A stretch of 64,000 nucleotides of DNA, from NCBI GenBank assembly GCA_003194525.1, contig NBIV01000011.1:434001-498000 (forward strand). The letters are read 5' to 3'. The translations under genes and the position numbers were made by a program. Position 1 is the stretch's first letter. The number at the start of each line of letters is the position of its first letter. The notes under the pieces are model-generated. The model was not told the origin of the DNA, ran no database searches, and saw nothing but the letters and a program-made list of their open reading frames with translations. Positions 41,667-51,047 of this stretch are shown piece by piece. Source of the DNA: Gracilariopsis chorda (lineage: Eukaryota; Rhodophyta; Florideophyceae; Gracilariales; Gracilariaceae).

Positions 41667-43763
41667 TCAGGCAGTCTGAGGAGGCACCAACGGAGGCATG
41701 TCTTCGTCGCACATGGCGCGGAATTCGTACCCACCATTGCCGTCAAACGCCAAGACCTTATCATGAAAGCGCCACAAACTCGGGCGGTGACTCACGCTAA
41801 TGACCGTAATACCGGCCTCCTTCACCGCGCGGTACAGCACCTCCTCAATATCGATCGAAACCGCCGACGACGCCTCGTCCAGAATGGCGTACTGCGGCGC
41901 ATGGAAAAGCAGTCGACTGAAACCCAGCCGCTGTTTCTGCCCCCCGCTCAAAACCTCCGCCCAGTCCTTGACAGCGTCCAGTCCGCCCAGACGTCGCGCC
42001 ACATCATCCAGACACACCCGCTCAAGCAGACTGGTTATCGCCTCGTCTGTGGCGCCATTCGCACACGCCTGCTCCCACGTCATCGGGTACGTCACATTAT
42101 CGCGCAGCGTACCAAGCGCCAGATACGGACGCTGCGGGACGTAAAAAATCCTGGAGCGCGCCGGACGGAAGATGGTGCCACCGTACACCGGCCACAAGCC
42201 GGCCAGCACGCGGAACAACGAGCTCTTACCGCAACCATTCGGGCCTGTGGTCAGAACATGGCATCCGCGCTCAATCTCAAACGACAGACGTTCGCAAAGC
42301 AGCGTGCCATCCGGGGACAATAGATTAATGGCGTCCACCTTGAGGCTACTCTGTTCGTCATGTTCAGCCGCCACCACCAACTTGCCCGGCTGCATGAGCT
42401 CCGCTAGACGCAAGTCACGTTGCAAGTCCGGGGTAGACTCGAAGCGGCGGCGAACGGCGCCCTCGGAACCAAGCTCATCAAGCACGCGTTCCAGTTTGCT
42501 GACGCGCTGGGTGTAGCCCGTAAGGCGAGTGATTTCCTTGCCAGCTAGCACGAGTCTGCCAATTGCGCCCGCCAGTTGAAGCAACAATCGCGAATTCCTA
42601 GTATACAAGCCTGCAATATTGGAGGCTGAATCGGTCTCCGGATTATGCCCAGCGGCTGACGGCTTGTTTGCAAGATGAGACGAGGAGGAGAACAAGCGGA
42701 AGATATGAGAATCCGTAAAGAAGATCGGGATAGACACAACTAGATATCCGACAATGGTGGCGACATACTTGACAAGAATGGCGTCGATGAAGCCGTTGCG
42801 CCAACGTGCAGCAAACAGCTTTCTGAGATGGGCAACGAGGTTGTCAAAAGCGTGGTTGATATACTGCTTCTCGCGGGCGGCGCCGCCGAAAAAGGCGATT
42901 TCCTCAGAGTGGGTGATGAGACGAGAGTGATGCAAACGGTACTCACCCTCTAGGCGCTGCTCATCAGCGGCGAGCTGGCCGAACGGAGGCTGCACAGCGC
43001 GCAGAATGACGGAGCACACGGTGAAGTAGGAGATCATGAAGAGCGGGCCCGATGGGCCCAGACTGCGTGACAGACGACGACTAAACAGGAAGATGTCAAA
43101 CAGCGGCTTGGATATGTTACAGTAGAGGTCGGCCAAGGAGGAACAGAAACGGTCAATGTCAACGGTGAGCAGCTGGTCCGGGTTTCGCACACGCGCATCC
43201 AGGTTGGACAACTTGTAGAAGGTGTTGTGCGACAGATACTTGTCGTGAAAGTAGAGCGACATTCTCCTACGCATAAGCAGTTTCAGGCGGGCAATTGTGT
43301 ACTTGAGCGAGTTGTTGACAAAGGACATGGGAAACATCATGGTTGCAATGTCAAACACTGCGCGTCTCAAAAAGCTACGTTTGTCACGTGCGACGATGGC
43401 CTTGACGACATGGCCGCCATTGGCGCTGGCCCACAAGTCGAGGTAGCTGCGCGCCGCAAGCAGGGTGGCGACGAGTGCGAGCACGGCGGCCTCACTGGTT
43501 CGCGCGCCCGGCACGCACACGCGCAGAAAGGCGAGCACGGCGCGCACGAAGCGGAGGTCGACGCGGGCGGGAGGCGGCGGCGGCGGCGCCGCGGAGCGGC
43601 GGGGGGAGGCTGCAGAGCGGTAAAGAAAGGCCGTCTCCAGACGCTTGCTCTGCACCGCGGCGTTCCACTTGTGCGCGGCCAGACCCGTGGTGGCGGCGAC
43701 GGCGGCCGCGGCGGCCAACGCGGTGCGCGGCTGACGCGCAAGCACGGACAGCGCGTTAGTCAT
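41667..43763 (-). CDS. Peroxisomal-type ABC half transporter (ABCD/ALDP family)
   Basis: A 698-residue half transporter of the very-long-chain acyl-CoA importer family, which works as a dimer in the peroxisomal (or related) membrane. The N-terminal membrane domain (about 80-400) has family signatures NPDQLLTVDIDRFCSSLADLY and HSEEIAFFGG (EAA-like loop). The nucleotide-binding domain covers about 470-690: Walker A GPNGCGKSS, Q-loop VPQRPY, signature LSGGQKQR, Walker B YAILDEASSA and switch His in VISVSHRPSLW. ATG 43763 is the first in frame. The Ala-rich N-terminus lacks a clear transit peptide. It is head-to-head with the USP7 gene, with 650 bp between the starts. Confidence 0.93.
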   Translation of the reverse strand: MTNALSVLARQPRTALAAAAAVAATTGLAAHKWNAAVQSKRLETAFLYRSAASPRRSAAPPPPPPARVDLRFVRAVLAFLRVCVPGARTSEAAVLALVATLLAARSYLDLWASANGGHVVKAIVARDKRSFLRRAVFDIATMMFPMSFVNNSLKYTIARLKLLMRRRMSLYFHDKYLSHNTFYKLSNLDARVRNPDQLLTVDIDRFCSSLADLYCNISKPLFDIFLFSRRLSRSLGPSGPLFMISYFTVCSVILRAVQPPFGQLAADEQRLEGEYRLHHSRLITHSEEIAFFGGAAREKQYINHAFDNLVAHLRKLFAARWRNGFIDAILVKYVATIVGYLVVSIPIFFTDSHIFRLFSSSSHLANKPSAAGHNPETDSASNIAGLYTRNSRLLLQLAGAIGRLVLAGKEITRLTGYTQRVSKLERVLDELGSEGAVRRRFESTPDLQRDLRLAELMQPGKLVVAAEHDEQSSLKVDAINLLSPDGTLLCERLSFEIERGCHVLTTGPNGCGKSSLFRVLAGLWPVYGGTIFRPARSRIFYVPQRPYLALGTLRDNVTYPMTWEQACANGATDEAITSLLERVCLDDVARRLGGLDAVKDWAEVLSGGQKQRLGFSRLLFHAPQYAILDEASSAVSIDIEEVLYRAVKEAGITVISVSHRPSLWRFHDKVLAFDGNGGYEFRAMCDEDMPPLVPPQTA

Positions 43764-44414
43764 GGCGTCCAAGACAGGCCAAGTGAGCAGCTCGAGCGAC
43801 GAAGAGAGCAGCGGCCACCTGCGACCAGCGTCGCCACGGCTGTATCTCCACCAACGCGCGCCGCATCCGAGTGGAACCTCACCTCCGCGCCTGCTCCTTC
43901 ATGGAAGCTGTGTCGCTGCCACGCACGTCCGTCCAATCGCAAAATGTGCGCCGCATGCGCCGTGTCACCGCGTGGCCACGTGCACACCTGGCCACCGTGT
44001 TGTCGTGTAGCCTCCAGCGAGCGCACGTGTTTGCGCTTCGCGTGGTCTCGCCCGCGTCCGCTGCGGCGGGTGTGAGAGCAGCGTGCCGCGTGGCATGGCA
44101 CTCTACTCTGCGCCTGTTGCGCGCCCGCGCGCTCCGCGACCGCTCCAGCGTGCGCGCCTGCCAGACCCGCACCACCACCACCGAACGTCAGTCAGTTCCA
44201 CCCACCCCCCCCTTTTCCAGCCACCAACCCCCCCGCCCCCCATCCGAAAAAACCCCCTCCTCCAACTCTCCGCCGCTCTCCCCAAGCGGAAAAGAGCATA
44301 GCTCCGCGCAGTTCCCAGTCCCCCTCCCTCCCCACCTTCAACACGTCCGTCACGCCTCCCTCCCCCCTGTCCGCCGCCCCCCCCTCGGCTCCGCCGTCCC
44401 CCCCACCCTCACCA
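43764..44414. promoter_or_regulatory. Divergent promoter region (ABCD / USP7)
   Basis: GC-rich shared upstream region. The USP7 side is strongly C/CT-rich (44200-44400), like the other leaders in this window. No TATA box is evident. Confidence 0.5.
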
Positions 44415-47400
44415 ATGGATGATGCCACCGATCCGCCCGTCCCTGACGCAATGGACGTCTCTCCCAACAACGCCCTTCCAAACCACAACAACCAACTCCC
44501 TCCCCCGGCCACCTCCCCCAAGCCCCCAGCTCCAGCCGCAACTTCTACCACAAACCATCAGAACCCCCTCCCCCAAACAGACCCCTCTCGCGAAACTCAC
44601 TTTACGTACGTCCTCCGCTCCTACAACACCATTGCCGAACAACGAGTCTATTCCCCTTACCATCACTTTGGCGGTTTTCGATGGCGTCTGTTAATCTTCC
44701 CCAAGGGCAATCTTTCCTCCAACCACGACCTCTCCGTCTACCTCGAGTGCGGCGGCCCTTCCGCCGCCTCCACCAATTCCTCAGACCCTATCGTCTCCAA
44801 CCTCACCCCGTACGCGTGGAGCCGTCCAGCAAGATTCTACCTCGTTCTCAACCACCCCACCAGCCCGCTTGCCCAGGCAGCGCTCCTTTCCCCTCCCGAA
44901 AAGCCCCCTCGCGACACTCACCACTCCAATTCCGCCCAATCGCCCGCTGAAATCGTTAAGGAGGCTTCCCACAATTTTAAGGAGACCGCTAGCGACTGGG
45001 GTTTCCTCGAATTTGCACACTTCTCCATGCTCCAGCCTGGCAAGTATGCCGATGCTCACATGAACGTCGTCATTTCTGTTCGTATTCAACTGCAGGACTC
45101 GGCCCCGGATCCGCTGCTCTCCACCACCACCCCGCTCGACTCGCGGAAGGAAACTGGATTTGTCGGCTTCAAAAACCAGGGCGCTACTTGTTACATGAAC
45201 TCTTTGTTGCAGACCTTGTACATGGTCAGTGCATTTCGCAAGGCCGTGTATAATATGCCCCTGCCGGCGCCGGGCAATGAGAATTCGGGATCCGAATTGT
45301 CGTACGCTTTGCAGAAGGTGTTTTATGAGTTGCAGACCTCGCCTACTGTCGTGAAGACTAAGAAACTTACAGAGTCGTTTGGTTGGGATACTACGGAGGC
45401 TTTCACACAGCACGATGTGCAGGAGCTCAAGCTCATTCTGTGCGACGAACTTGCCGAGCGTATGAAGAAGATCGCACCGGATCAACCGAATGCTCTGTCC
45501 ACCCTCTTTCAGGGAAAGTTGTTGAATTATGTCGAGTGTATTAATGTGGACTTTACTTCCACTACGGAGGAAGAGTTTTCGGACCTTTCGCTCAATGTCA
45601 AGGGATGTCGCAATATTTACGAATCCTTTGAAAAGTATATGGAGGTTGAAGTCATGGAGGGGGACAACAAGTACCGCGCTGATGGCTTTGATGATCTGCA
45701 GGAGGCGAAGAAGGGAGTCAAGTTTGTCAAGTTGCCCCCGGTTTTGCAGCTCCATCTCAAGCGCTTTGAGTATGATCTCACGCGCTACACTATGGTTAAG
45801 ATCAACGATCGCTACGAGTTTGAGCCGGAGATTGATCTCAGTCGCTTTGTTGACAAATCGGATGGTACTGATGTGTATGTACTGCACTCGGTTTTGGTGC
45901 ATATCGGAGATGTGAATGGTGGTCATTATCACGCGTTCATCCGACCGTCCATTGATGTTAGTGATGCTGAAACTAAGAAACCTGCGCCGTGGTACAAGTT
46001 TGATGACGAGACTGTTCAAGCTGCGACGGAGGAGCAGGCTGTTCAGGACAACTACGGCATGGGCGGCGAAAGAGACCTGCCAAAGCGTCGTCTGGGGTTG
46101 GAGGAAGATCTTTCCGCGGTTAATGGTGCCCAGAACCCGCCCGCAAATCTGTTTTCGCAGACGCGCCGCACCAACTACCAGACGCGCCGCTGCTCGAATG
46201 CTTACATGCTTCAGTACTTGCGCAAGGAGGATGTGCCGTACTTGCTCAAGCCGCCTCAGGACAATGATGTGCCCAAGGCTCTGGCCGCAAAGATTGAAAA
46301 GGAGAGGGAGGAGGAAGCAAAAAGACAGCGAGATAAGGCGGAGCAGCACCTGTACATGAACATTGCTGTGGCTACTAATTTGAACATGGCGGAGCACAAT
46401 GGCAGCGATTTGGTGAACTGGGAGAAGGTGCATCCTATGAGTGTTCGGCGTACATTACAGCTTGGCGAGCTGAAACAAAGACTTCAAAAGGAGAGACTTG
46501 TGCACGATGCTCAACGCGTCCGCCTTTGGAGGTGCGTGAGTCGGGAGAACGAAACCACCAGACCGGACTCTTTGGTTGCAGACGGTTATGAACACCGCGA
46601 GATTACTGATCCCAACTCTCGGGATCAATATATTCACACGGGCTACAATTACCCGCTGTACTCTGCCAGACATGGGTACTATGGCCAGGAAGAGGTTGTC
46701 CACATGTATGCAGAGGATCTGTATTCGCCATTCTGTCTTGCACCTGGGCAGGCGTACAATGCCTACGCCAAGAATCTGCAGGAACTGAGTGAGGAGAGTA
46801 AACCCGAATCGCTTTCTCCTATGGCCATTACGGATGGCAAAAACAATTTGATCATTGAGACGGAAGCGTTGCGGTCCAAGATGCCGGTGCCATCGTTTCC
46901 GTTGGCATTCGGCAAGGAGGTGTTACTGTTTTTGAAGTTTTACACCCCCAAGCCGTCCCCACGATTGCAGTGGCTCGGGCATTTTGTGGTTGATCGAAAC
47001 ATGTTGATTCGGGATCTGTACCCGCTTTTCAGGCAAGCGCTTGCACAATACCATGCGAAGGACGCTTCACTGCCTATGATAGACGAAGACGCAGGTCTGA
47101 TCACATATGAGGAAGAGGATATGCATCGCATCACAGAGCTATCGCCAGATAGGTCGCTGTTGCAGCAAAGTATCCCTTATGATACAAATAGCGGCGATAT
47201 CATTGTGTTCCAGCAAGCTCTGCCTACAGAGAACGGTGAGAGCGAAGAGCTTGTGTGGACCGGTCGGCAGAATCCTAGTCTTGGTGATGGGACCGACCTG
47301 CCTCTTGGAGGGCGCCCCCTTCCGACCGTATCTTCTTTCTTTGAGTATTTGGCGTATAGGATTAAGATTGAGTTCAAGGACAAGGCTACTGTGGGAACTT

Positions 47401-48545
47401 CAGACGAGGTGAAGTCAATCTTCTTTGAATTACTGAGGCGGGATACTTATAGGGTGGCCAGGAAAGTTCTGGCAGGGGCTTTAGGAGATGATGTGGATCC
47501 GGACTACTTGCGGTTCTTTGCGCCGAACCGCGACATACCGGCGAACGAACCTTTGCGACTTGCGGAAGAGGATTCACTGGATAGAGCGCTCCCCATTCAC
47601 GCTTTGATGACGCCAGGCCAAACGGAACATCGCATCATTTGGTACGAACGCACTGAGTATCATATTACGGAGTTTAACAGCAATGATGAAGTGCGAGTGA
47701 CTTGGCGGCCAGATGGTGGAGCGCGACTGATTACAACTTCTACTTGTAGCGCTAGCCCATCTGGCGGGACAGCTTCGATGGAAACGGGGTCTACTAACAT
47801 AACTTCTGGTGACGGATCGACAAAGTCTGAGGGACGAATGGATCAAGATGACATCAAGGTGGGATCAAAGGAGGTGACGGAAAATGACAAGTCTAGTACT
47901 GGTATCATTATAGACACTCAAAACCACATGGAGGCATCCAAGACGTTTTCTGTTTTGGTTCCTCCGATGTCCAAGTATGCAAGGGTAGCAGAAGAAGTTC
48001 GATTCAAGCTGAAAGTGCCTAGCGATGTGAAGATTCGGATGTTTGAAATCAAGAACTGCAGAATTGTGAAGAGGATTGCCCCGGACGAAGTGATTCCTCC
48101 AATTCTAACAGCTCATGATTGTGGGGCAGAACTACGCGCGGAACCTGTGCCTGCAGATGAAACAGATGAAGCACTAGGTGACGAATACGAATTAGTGACG
48201 GTATTTCATCTATCCAAGGAAAGACAGCCGAGAACGTGGCGAGGACTAACGTTCTTCGGAAACCCGTTTTTAATCAAGCTCAAAAAGAGCGGGGAGCCTG
48301 TTCGGAACATTCGTAGGCGAATACAGCAGAAGCTGGGAATATCGTCATCTGAATTTGACGAATGGCCGTTGTGTGAATGTGTTCACACAACGTCGTTGAC
48401 CCTGGAAGAAGATCAGGTGTACAAGACACAGGAACGAGCTTCCAACGAATTTTGCACTTTGGCTATTGAGCATAAGGGGTCGGCTCCCGTGCGAAGACCG
48501 CCGTTAAGCCGATATGCAGATAAGCCGCTTAAGATCCGAAGCTAG
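44415..48545 (+). CDS. USP7: USP7/HAUSP-type ubiquitin-specific protease
   Basis: A 1376-residue cysteine deubiquitinase. After a 55-residue Pro/Asn-rich head comes the substrate-binding MATH domain (about 57-225). The USP domain follows (about 250-600), with Cys259 in NQGATCYMNSLLQ, His504 in NGGHYHAF and Asp530 in WYKFDDE. Ubiquitin-like repeats occupy about 680-1300, including the LLFLKFYTP and LGHFVVDRN segments typical of this family. The C-terminus ends KPLKIRS, close to the activating tail of animal USP7. It is some 270 residues longer than human USP7, mainly from the head and from a Ser/Thr/Gly-rich insertion near 1110-1170. A MATH-only paralogue lies at 23874-24533. Confidence 0.96.
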   Translation: MDDATDPPVPDAMDVSPNNALPNHNNQLPPPATSPKPPAPAATSTTNHQNPLPQTDPSRETHFTYVLRSYNTIAEQRVYSPYHHFGGFRWRLLIFPKGNLSSNHDLSVYLECGGPSAASTNSSDPIVSNLTPYAWSRPARFYLVLNHPTSPLAQAALLSPPEKPPRDTHHSNSAQSPAEIVKEASHNFKETASDWGFLEFAHFSMLQPGKYADAHMNVVISVRIQLQDSAPDPLLSTTTPLDSRKETGFVGFKNQGATCYMNSLLQTLYMVSAFRKAVYNMPLPAPGNENSGSELSYALQKVFYELQTSPTVVKTKKLTESFGWDTTEAFTQHDVQELKLILCDELAERMKKIAPDQPNALSTLFQGKLLNYVECINVDFTSTTEEEFSDLSLNVKGCRNIYESFEKYMEVEVMEGDNKYRADGFDDLQEAKKGVKFVKLPPVLQLHLKRFEYDLTRYTMVKINDRYEFEPEIDLSRFVDKSDGTDVYVLHSVLVHIGDVNGGHYHAFIRPSIDVSDAETKKPAPWYKFDDETVQAATEEQAVQDNYGMGGERDLPKRRLGLEEDLSAVNGAQNPPANLFSQTRRTNYQTRRCSNAYMLQYLRKEDVPYLLKPPQDNDVPKALAAKIEKEREEEAKRQRDKAEQHLYMNIAVATNLNMAEHNGSDLVNWEKVHPMSVRRTLQLGELKQRLQKERLVHDAQRVRLWRCVSRENETTRPDSLVADGYEHREITDPNSRDQYIHTGYNYPLYSARHGYYGQEEVVHMYAEDLYSPFCLAPGQAYNAYAKNLQELSEESKPESLSPMAITDGKNNLIIETEALRSKMPVPSFPLAFGKEVLLFLKFYTPKPSPRLQWLGHFVVDRNMLIRDLYPLFRQALAQYHAKDASLPMIDEDAGLITYEEEDMHRITELSPDRSLLQQSIPYDTNSGDIIVFQQALPTENGESEELVWTGRQNPSLGDGTDLPLGGRPLPTVSSFFEYLAYRIKIEFKDKATVGTSDEVKSIFFELLRRDTYRVARKVLAGALGDDVDPDYLRFFAPNRDIPANEPLRLAEEDSLDRALPIHALMTPGQTEHRIIWYERTEYHITEFNSNDEVRVTWRPDGGARLITTSTCSASPSGGTASMETGSTNITSGDGSTKSEGRMDQDDIKVGSKEVTENDKSSTGIIIDTQNHMEASKTFSVLVPPMSKYARVAEEVRFKLKVPSDVKIRMFEIKNCRIVKRIAPDEVIPPILTAHDCGAELRAEPVPADETDEALGDEYELVTVFHLSKERQPRTWRGLTFFGNPFLIKLKKSGEPVRNIRRRIQQKLGISSSEFDEWPLCECVHTTSLTLEEDQVYKTQERASNEFCTLAIEHKGSAPVRRPPLSRYADKPLKIRS

Positions 48546-49359
48546 TGATGATAACTGACTAAAAGGTATTCTGGCCCCATGTGTATGTTACCTTGGGGGA
48601 TTTGGTCGATGGCGCGACTGAGTTTTGGGCGTTTTGAGGTGCAGGTGTTTTGTTTGTGTTGATATTTTGTTTTGTATGAGTGCGAGCGTGTGTGTGTGTG
48701 TTGTGTGAGAGCGTGTTTTGTGTTGTGGATTTGCATGACGTGGGAGCCGGTAACTCGTCCTACCGGACCTTTTTGTTTTTTTGGTATTCCACTCGGGAGC
48801 ATCATCCTGATGTACAAGTACAGTACGCTTTCTGACTTTTTGTTCTTTTTCAATGTATCCGTACTTGTGTGTTTTTTGGTTTTCGTTTGTATCAAGGTAC
48901 CAAAGATGTATGTGGCAGGCAGTGAAGGCGATGGATGATGACGATCGGGTTGGCAGAATATATGCGTTGGTGGCTCGTCCCAGAGGAGAGGGGAGGGAAG
49001 GAAAGGAAAGCATGTGACTGGAGAGTACTGTCTCAAACTACGTACATAAAAAAAAGAAGAGTAGTGGTTTATACAAGTAGTTAGAAGTTACTACGTATGT
49101 GAACGGGGAGGAGCGGGTCGGGTTACAGTCATGAATCATTGAAGATTAGCGTTGGCAATAGAGGCAGCAACAAGGGCGACAGAGTGGGCTGCGTTGTCTA
49201 CGTATCTTTTTTTGACACTGGTTGAGATGCTCTATGCTTGGCCGGGTAATTCCTTGGCAGTGTGCACAATGTATGATGCGTTATGAAGAGCCCGGCTGTG
49301 GCAGGTGTATGCCGCGCATGACGCAAGGGCATGTGCAGTGTAGGGGAGGACAATATCTC
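48546..49359. other. Convergent intergenic region, no gene seen
   Basis: T- and GT-rich sequence (GTGTGTGTGTGTG near 48688) between two 3' ends. No gene recognised. Confidence 0.5.
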
Positions 49360-50484
49360 TCAGTAACGCCAACGGCGTTGCGTTGTTCGGTACCTCTTCC
49401 ATGGCAACCCGTGCAACGGAAAATGAGTAGCTCGGGAAGATCGCATGTGTGAGAGAAAAGTGTGAGGATGGTCCGTGTCATCGTCTTCATCGTGATCGTC
49501 ATCTTCGTCATACTCTTCAGTTTGCCACTCGTCTGCATATGAGGTGTCAGCCATCGACGTAGAAGACAACTCATCCAAACGCTGAGAACTAAGTGCTAGT
49601 AAAGATTTCAAACTGGCCAGACGTCGCTCCCTAGGCGGCAATCGTTCACAGGAGTTTCTGAGCACCCAGGCGGCAATCCTGTCTATGACGTCTTGTGGCA
49701 GTGCTTGAACGGACTTGGATCGGAGGAAAACATTGGCGGAATGAAAGACTGCAGTGGTTCGAGGAGATGCGAGGCATCGTTCCAAGGCCTCGACAATCTC
49801 GTGATCAGAGAGGGCGAGCGGGCGCAAAGCGCGGTCAAAAAGCGCCCAGTCCTGCAATAACTTTGTGACGAGCCGGTTTGTAGGCGGGGATGGTGGCGGT
49901 TGTGGAGCGGCGTTATATGTGGAGGGAGTGTATATGGCAAAGACGTCGACGCGCCATGGAGTCATGAAGCTTATCTGAACGAGGTGTTCAAGTACTGCTG
50001 AACGGCGTCCACGCGTGGGTTCACCGTGCTCAAAGACGCCTATCTGGGATTGAACCTCGCGCCAGACAGAGGGAACCAGCTCGGATTGCATGTTTTCCAC
50101 GCCGGTGTGATCGGAATCACATAGCAGTTGATGGTGTAATAAGACCAAAAAGTCGATGATAGCGGTGTTGAGTTCGTGCAGAGAAACGGAAGTGAGAAAC
50201 TCGAAAAGCTCGGGAGTGAAGCCGAGCGCGTGCACGCGGTGTGGAAAGAGCTGTTGTGCGGATTGAGAGGGGACGCTTCCTCGTTGCGCCACGGCGTAAA
50301 GAAAGGAGTTTATGGAGAGTGCAGCATGTGTGGTGGGATATATATCGAAAGCAGTGAAGTTATGACGGGTCTGAAAGTCGGGTGAAAGGGCGCTGGATTG
50401 GATGAGAGGCTTGGTAAACGCGAGTCGCAGAGCGCGAGGCAGTCGCTGCAGCTCTGCTCTAGAGTAGACATTTGGGGCATACAT
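49360..50484 (-). CDS. Orphan protein with acidic tail
   Basis: A 374-residue protein from ATG 50484 (MYAPNVYSRAEL). The frame stays open upstream through a Pro/His/Ala-rich stretch without an early conserved start, and that stretch matches the C-rich leader pattern. The body is mostly helical in character (ELFEFLTSVSLHELNTAIIDFL, cut here as one helix-rich block near 95-120), with a Pro-rich loop near 200. The C-terminal 60 residues contain an Asp/Glu run (EYDEDDDHDEDDDTD) followed by Arg/His/Thr. No domain is recognised. It is divergent from the Tup1-like gene. Confidence 0.65.
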   Translation of the reverse strand: MYAPNVYSRAELQRLPRALRLAFTKPLIQSSALSPDFQTRHNFTAFDIYPTTHAALSINSFLYAVAQRGSVPSQSAQQLFPHRVHALGFTPELFEFLTSVSLHELNTAIIDFLVLLHHQLLCDSDHTGVENMQSELVPSVWREVQSQIGVFEHGEPTRGRRSAVLEHLVQISFMTPWRVDVFAIYTPSTYNAAPQPPPSPPTNRLVTKLLQDWALFDRALRPLALSDHEIVEALERCLASPRTTAVFHSANVFLRSKSVQALPQDVIDRIAAWVLRNSCERLPPRERRLASLKSLLALSSQRLDELSSTSMADTSYADEWQTEEYDEDDDHDEDDDTDHPHTFLSHMRSSRATHFPLHGLPWKRYRTTQRRWRY

Positions 50485-51047
50485 ACTAGCGCGGGAAGGG
50501 GGGGGGGGTTGAAGGAAGAAGAAGGCCGGTGGGGATGGTGGATGATGAGAGTGGAGAGGAGAAGGACGGGGGGGGGGGGGGGTGCGGTGAGCGGGCGGAC
50601 GGTGGGAGCAACAGCGAGCCGTTTGAAGTAGGTGAGCGGCGGGCGCGACTGGTGACGTCAACTGGCGCAGTGCGTGCACATGCGGAGCTGCGCGACGTGC
50701 GCTGTGAGCGCAGCAGCGCAGTGCAGTGCGCGTTGCACGCGTGCCGCACGCTGCCAGAAAAAAACACAGCATCAGTCGCTGCGCTGTCATTGAGCAATTG
50801 GTCGGCTAATGCACGTGTCCACGATGCCACGGTGTCCAGCACTGCGCAGCGAGCGCGCGGCTACTGGCGGTAGCCTCGCCCCCCTCTTGGCGGAAAACGG
50901 CACGGCTGCGTGTGCGCTCTCGCGCTGCAGCGCAGCTCGCTTAGCTGTTTGCTACCGTACGATAACTTGCCCTTCTCCGACACCGTCGCACGTCGCGCGG
51001 ATTCTCCTCCCCCCTTCCCCCCCCTCCCCTCCCCCCCGCCCGCCGTC
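50485..51047. promoter_or_regulatory. Divergent promoter region (orphan / Tup1-like)
   Basis: Shared upstream DNA with a G-run (about 50568-50581, C on the minus-gene strand) and a C-run leader (51009-51040) before the plus gene, the same strand-specific pattern as at 37.3-38.3 kb. Confidence 0.5.

Noticed and set aside
44781-46433. 550-codon open frame antisense to USP7
   Set aside because: It is the mirror of a well-supported gene with biased codon use and shows no domain of its own.
48367-48392. Perfect 11-bp-arm inverted repeat inside USP7
   Set aside because: It encodes ordinary conserved-looking protein sequence and stands alone. Chance is plausible in 64 kb.
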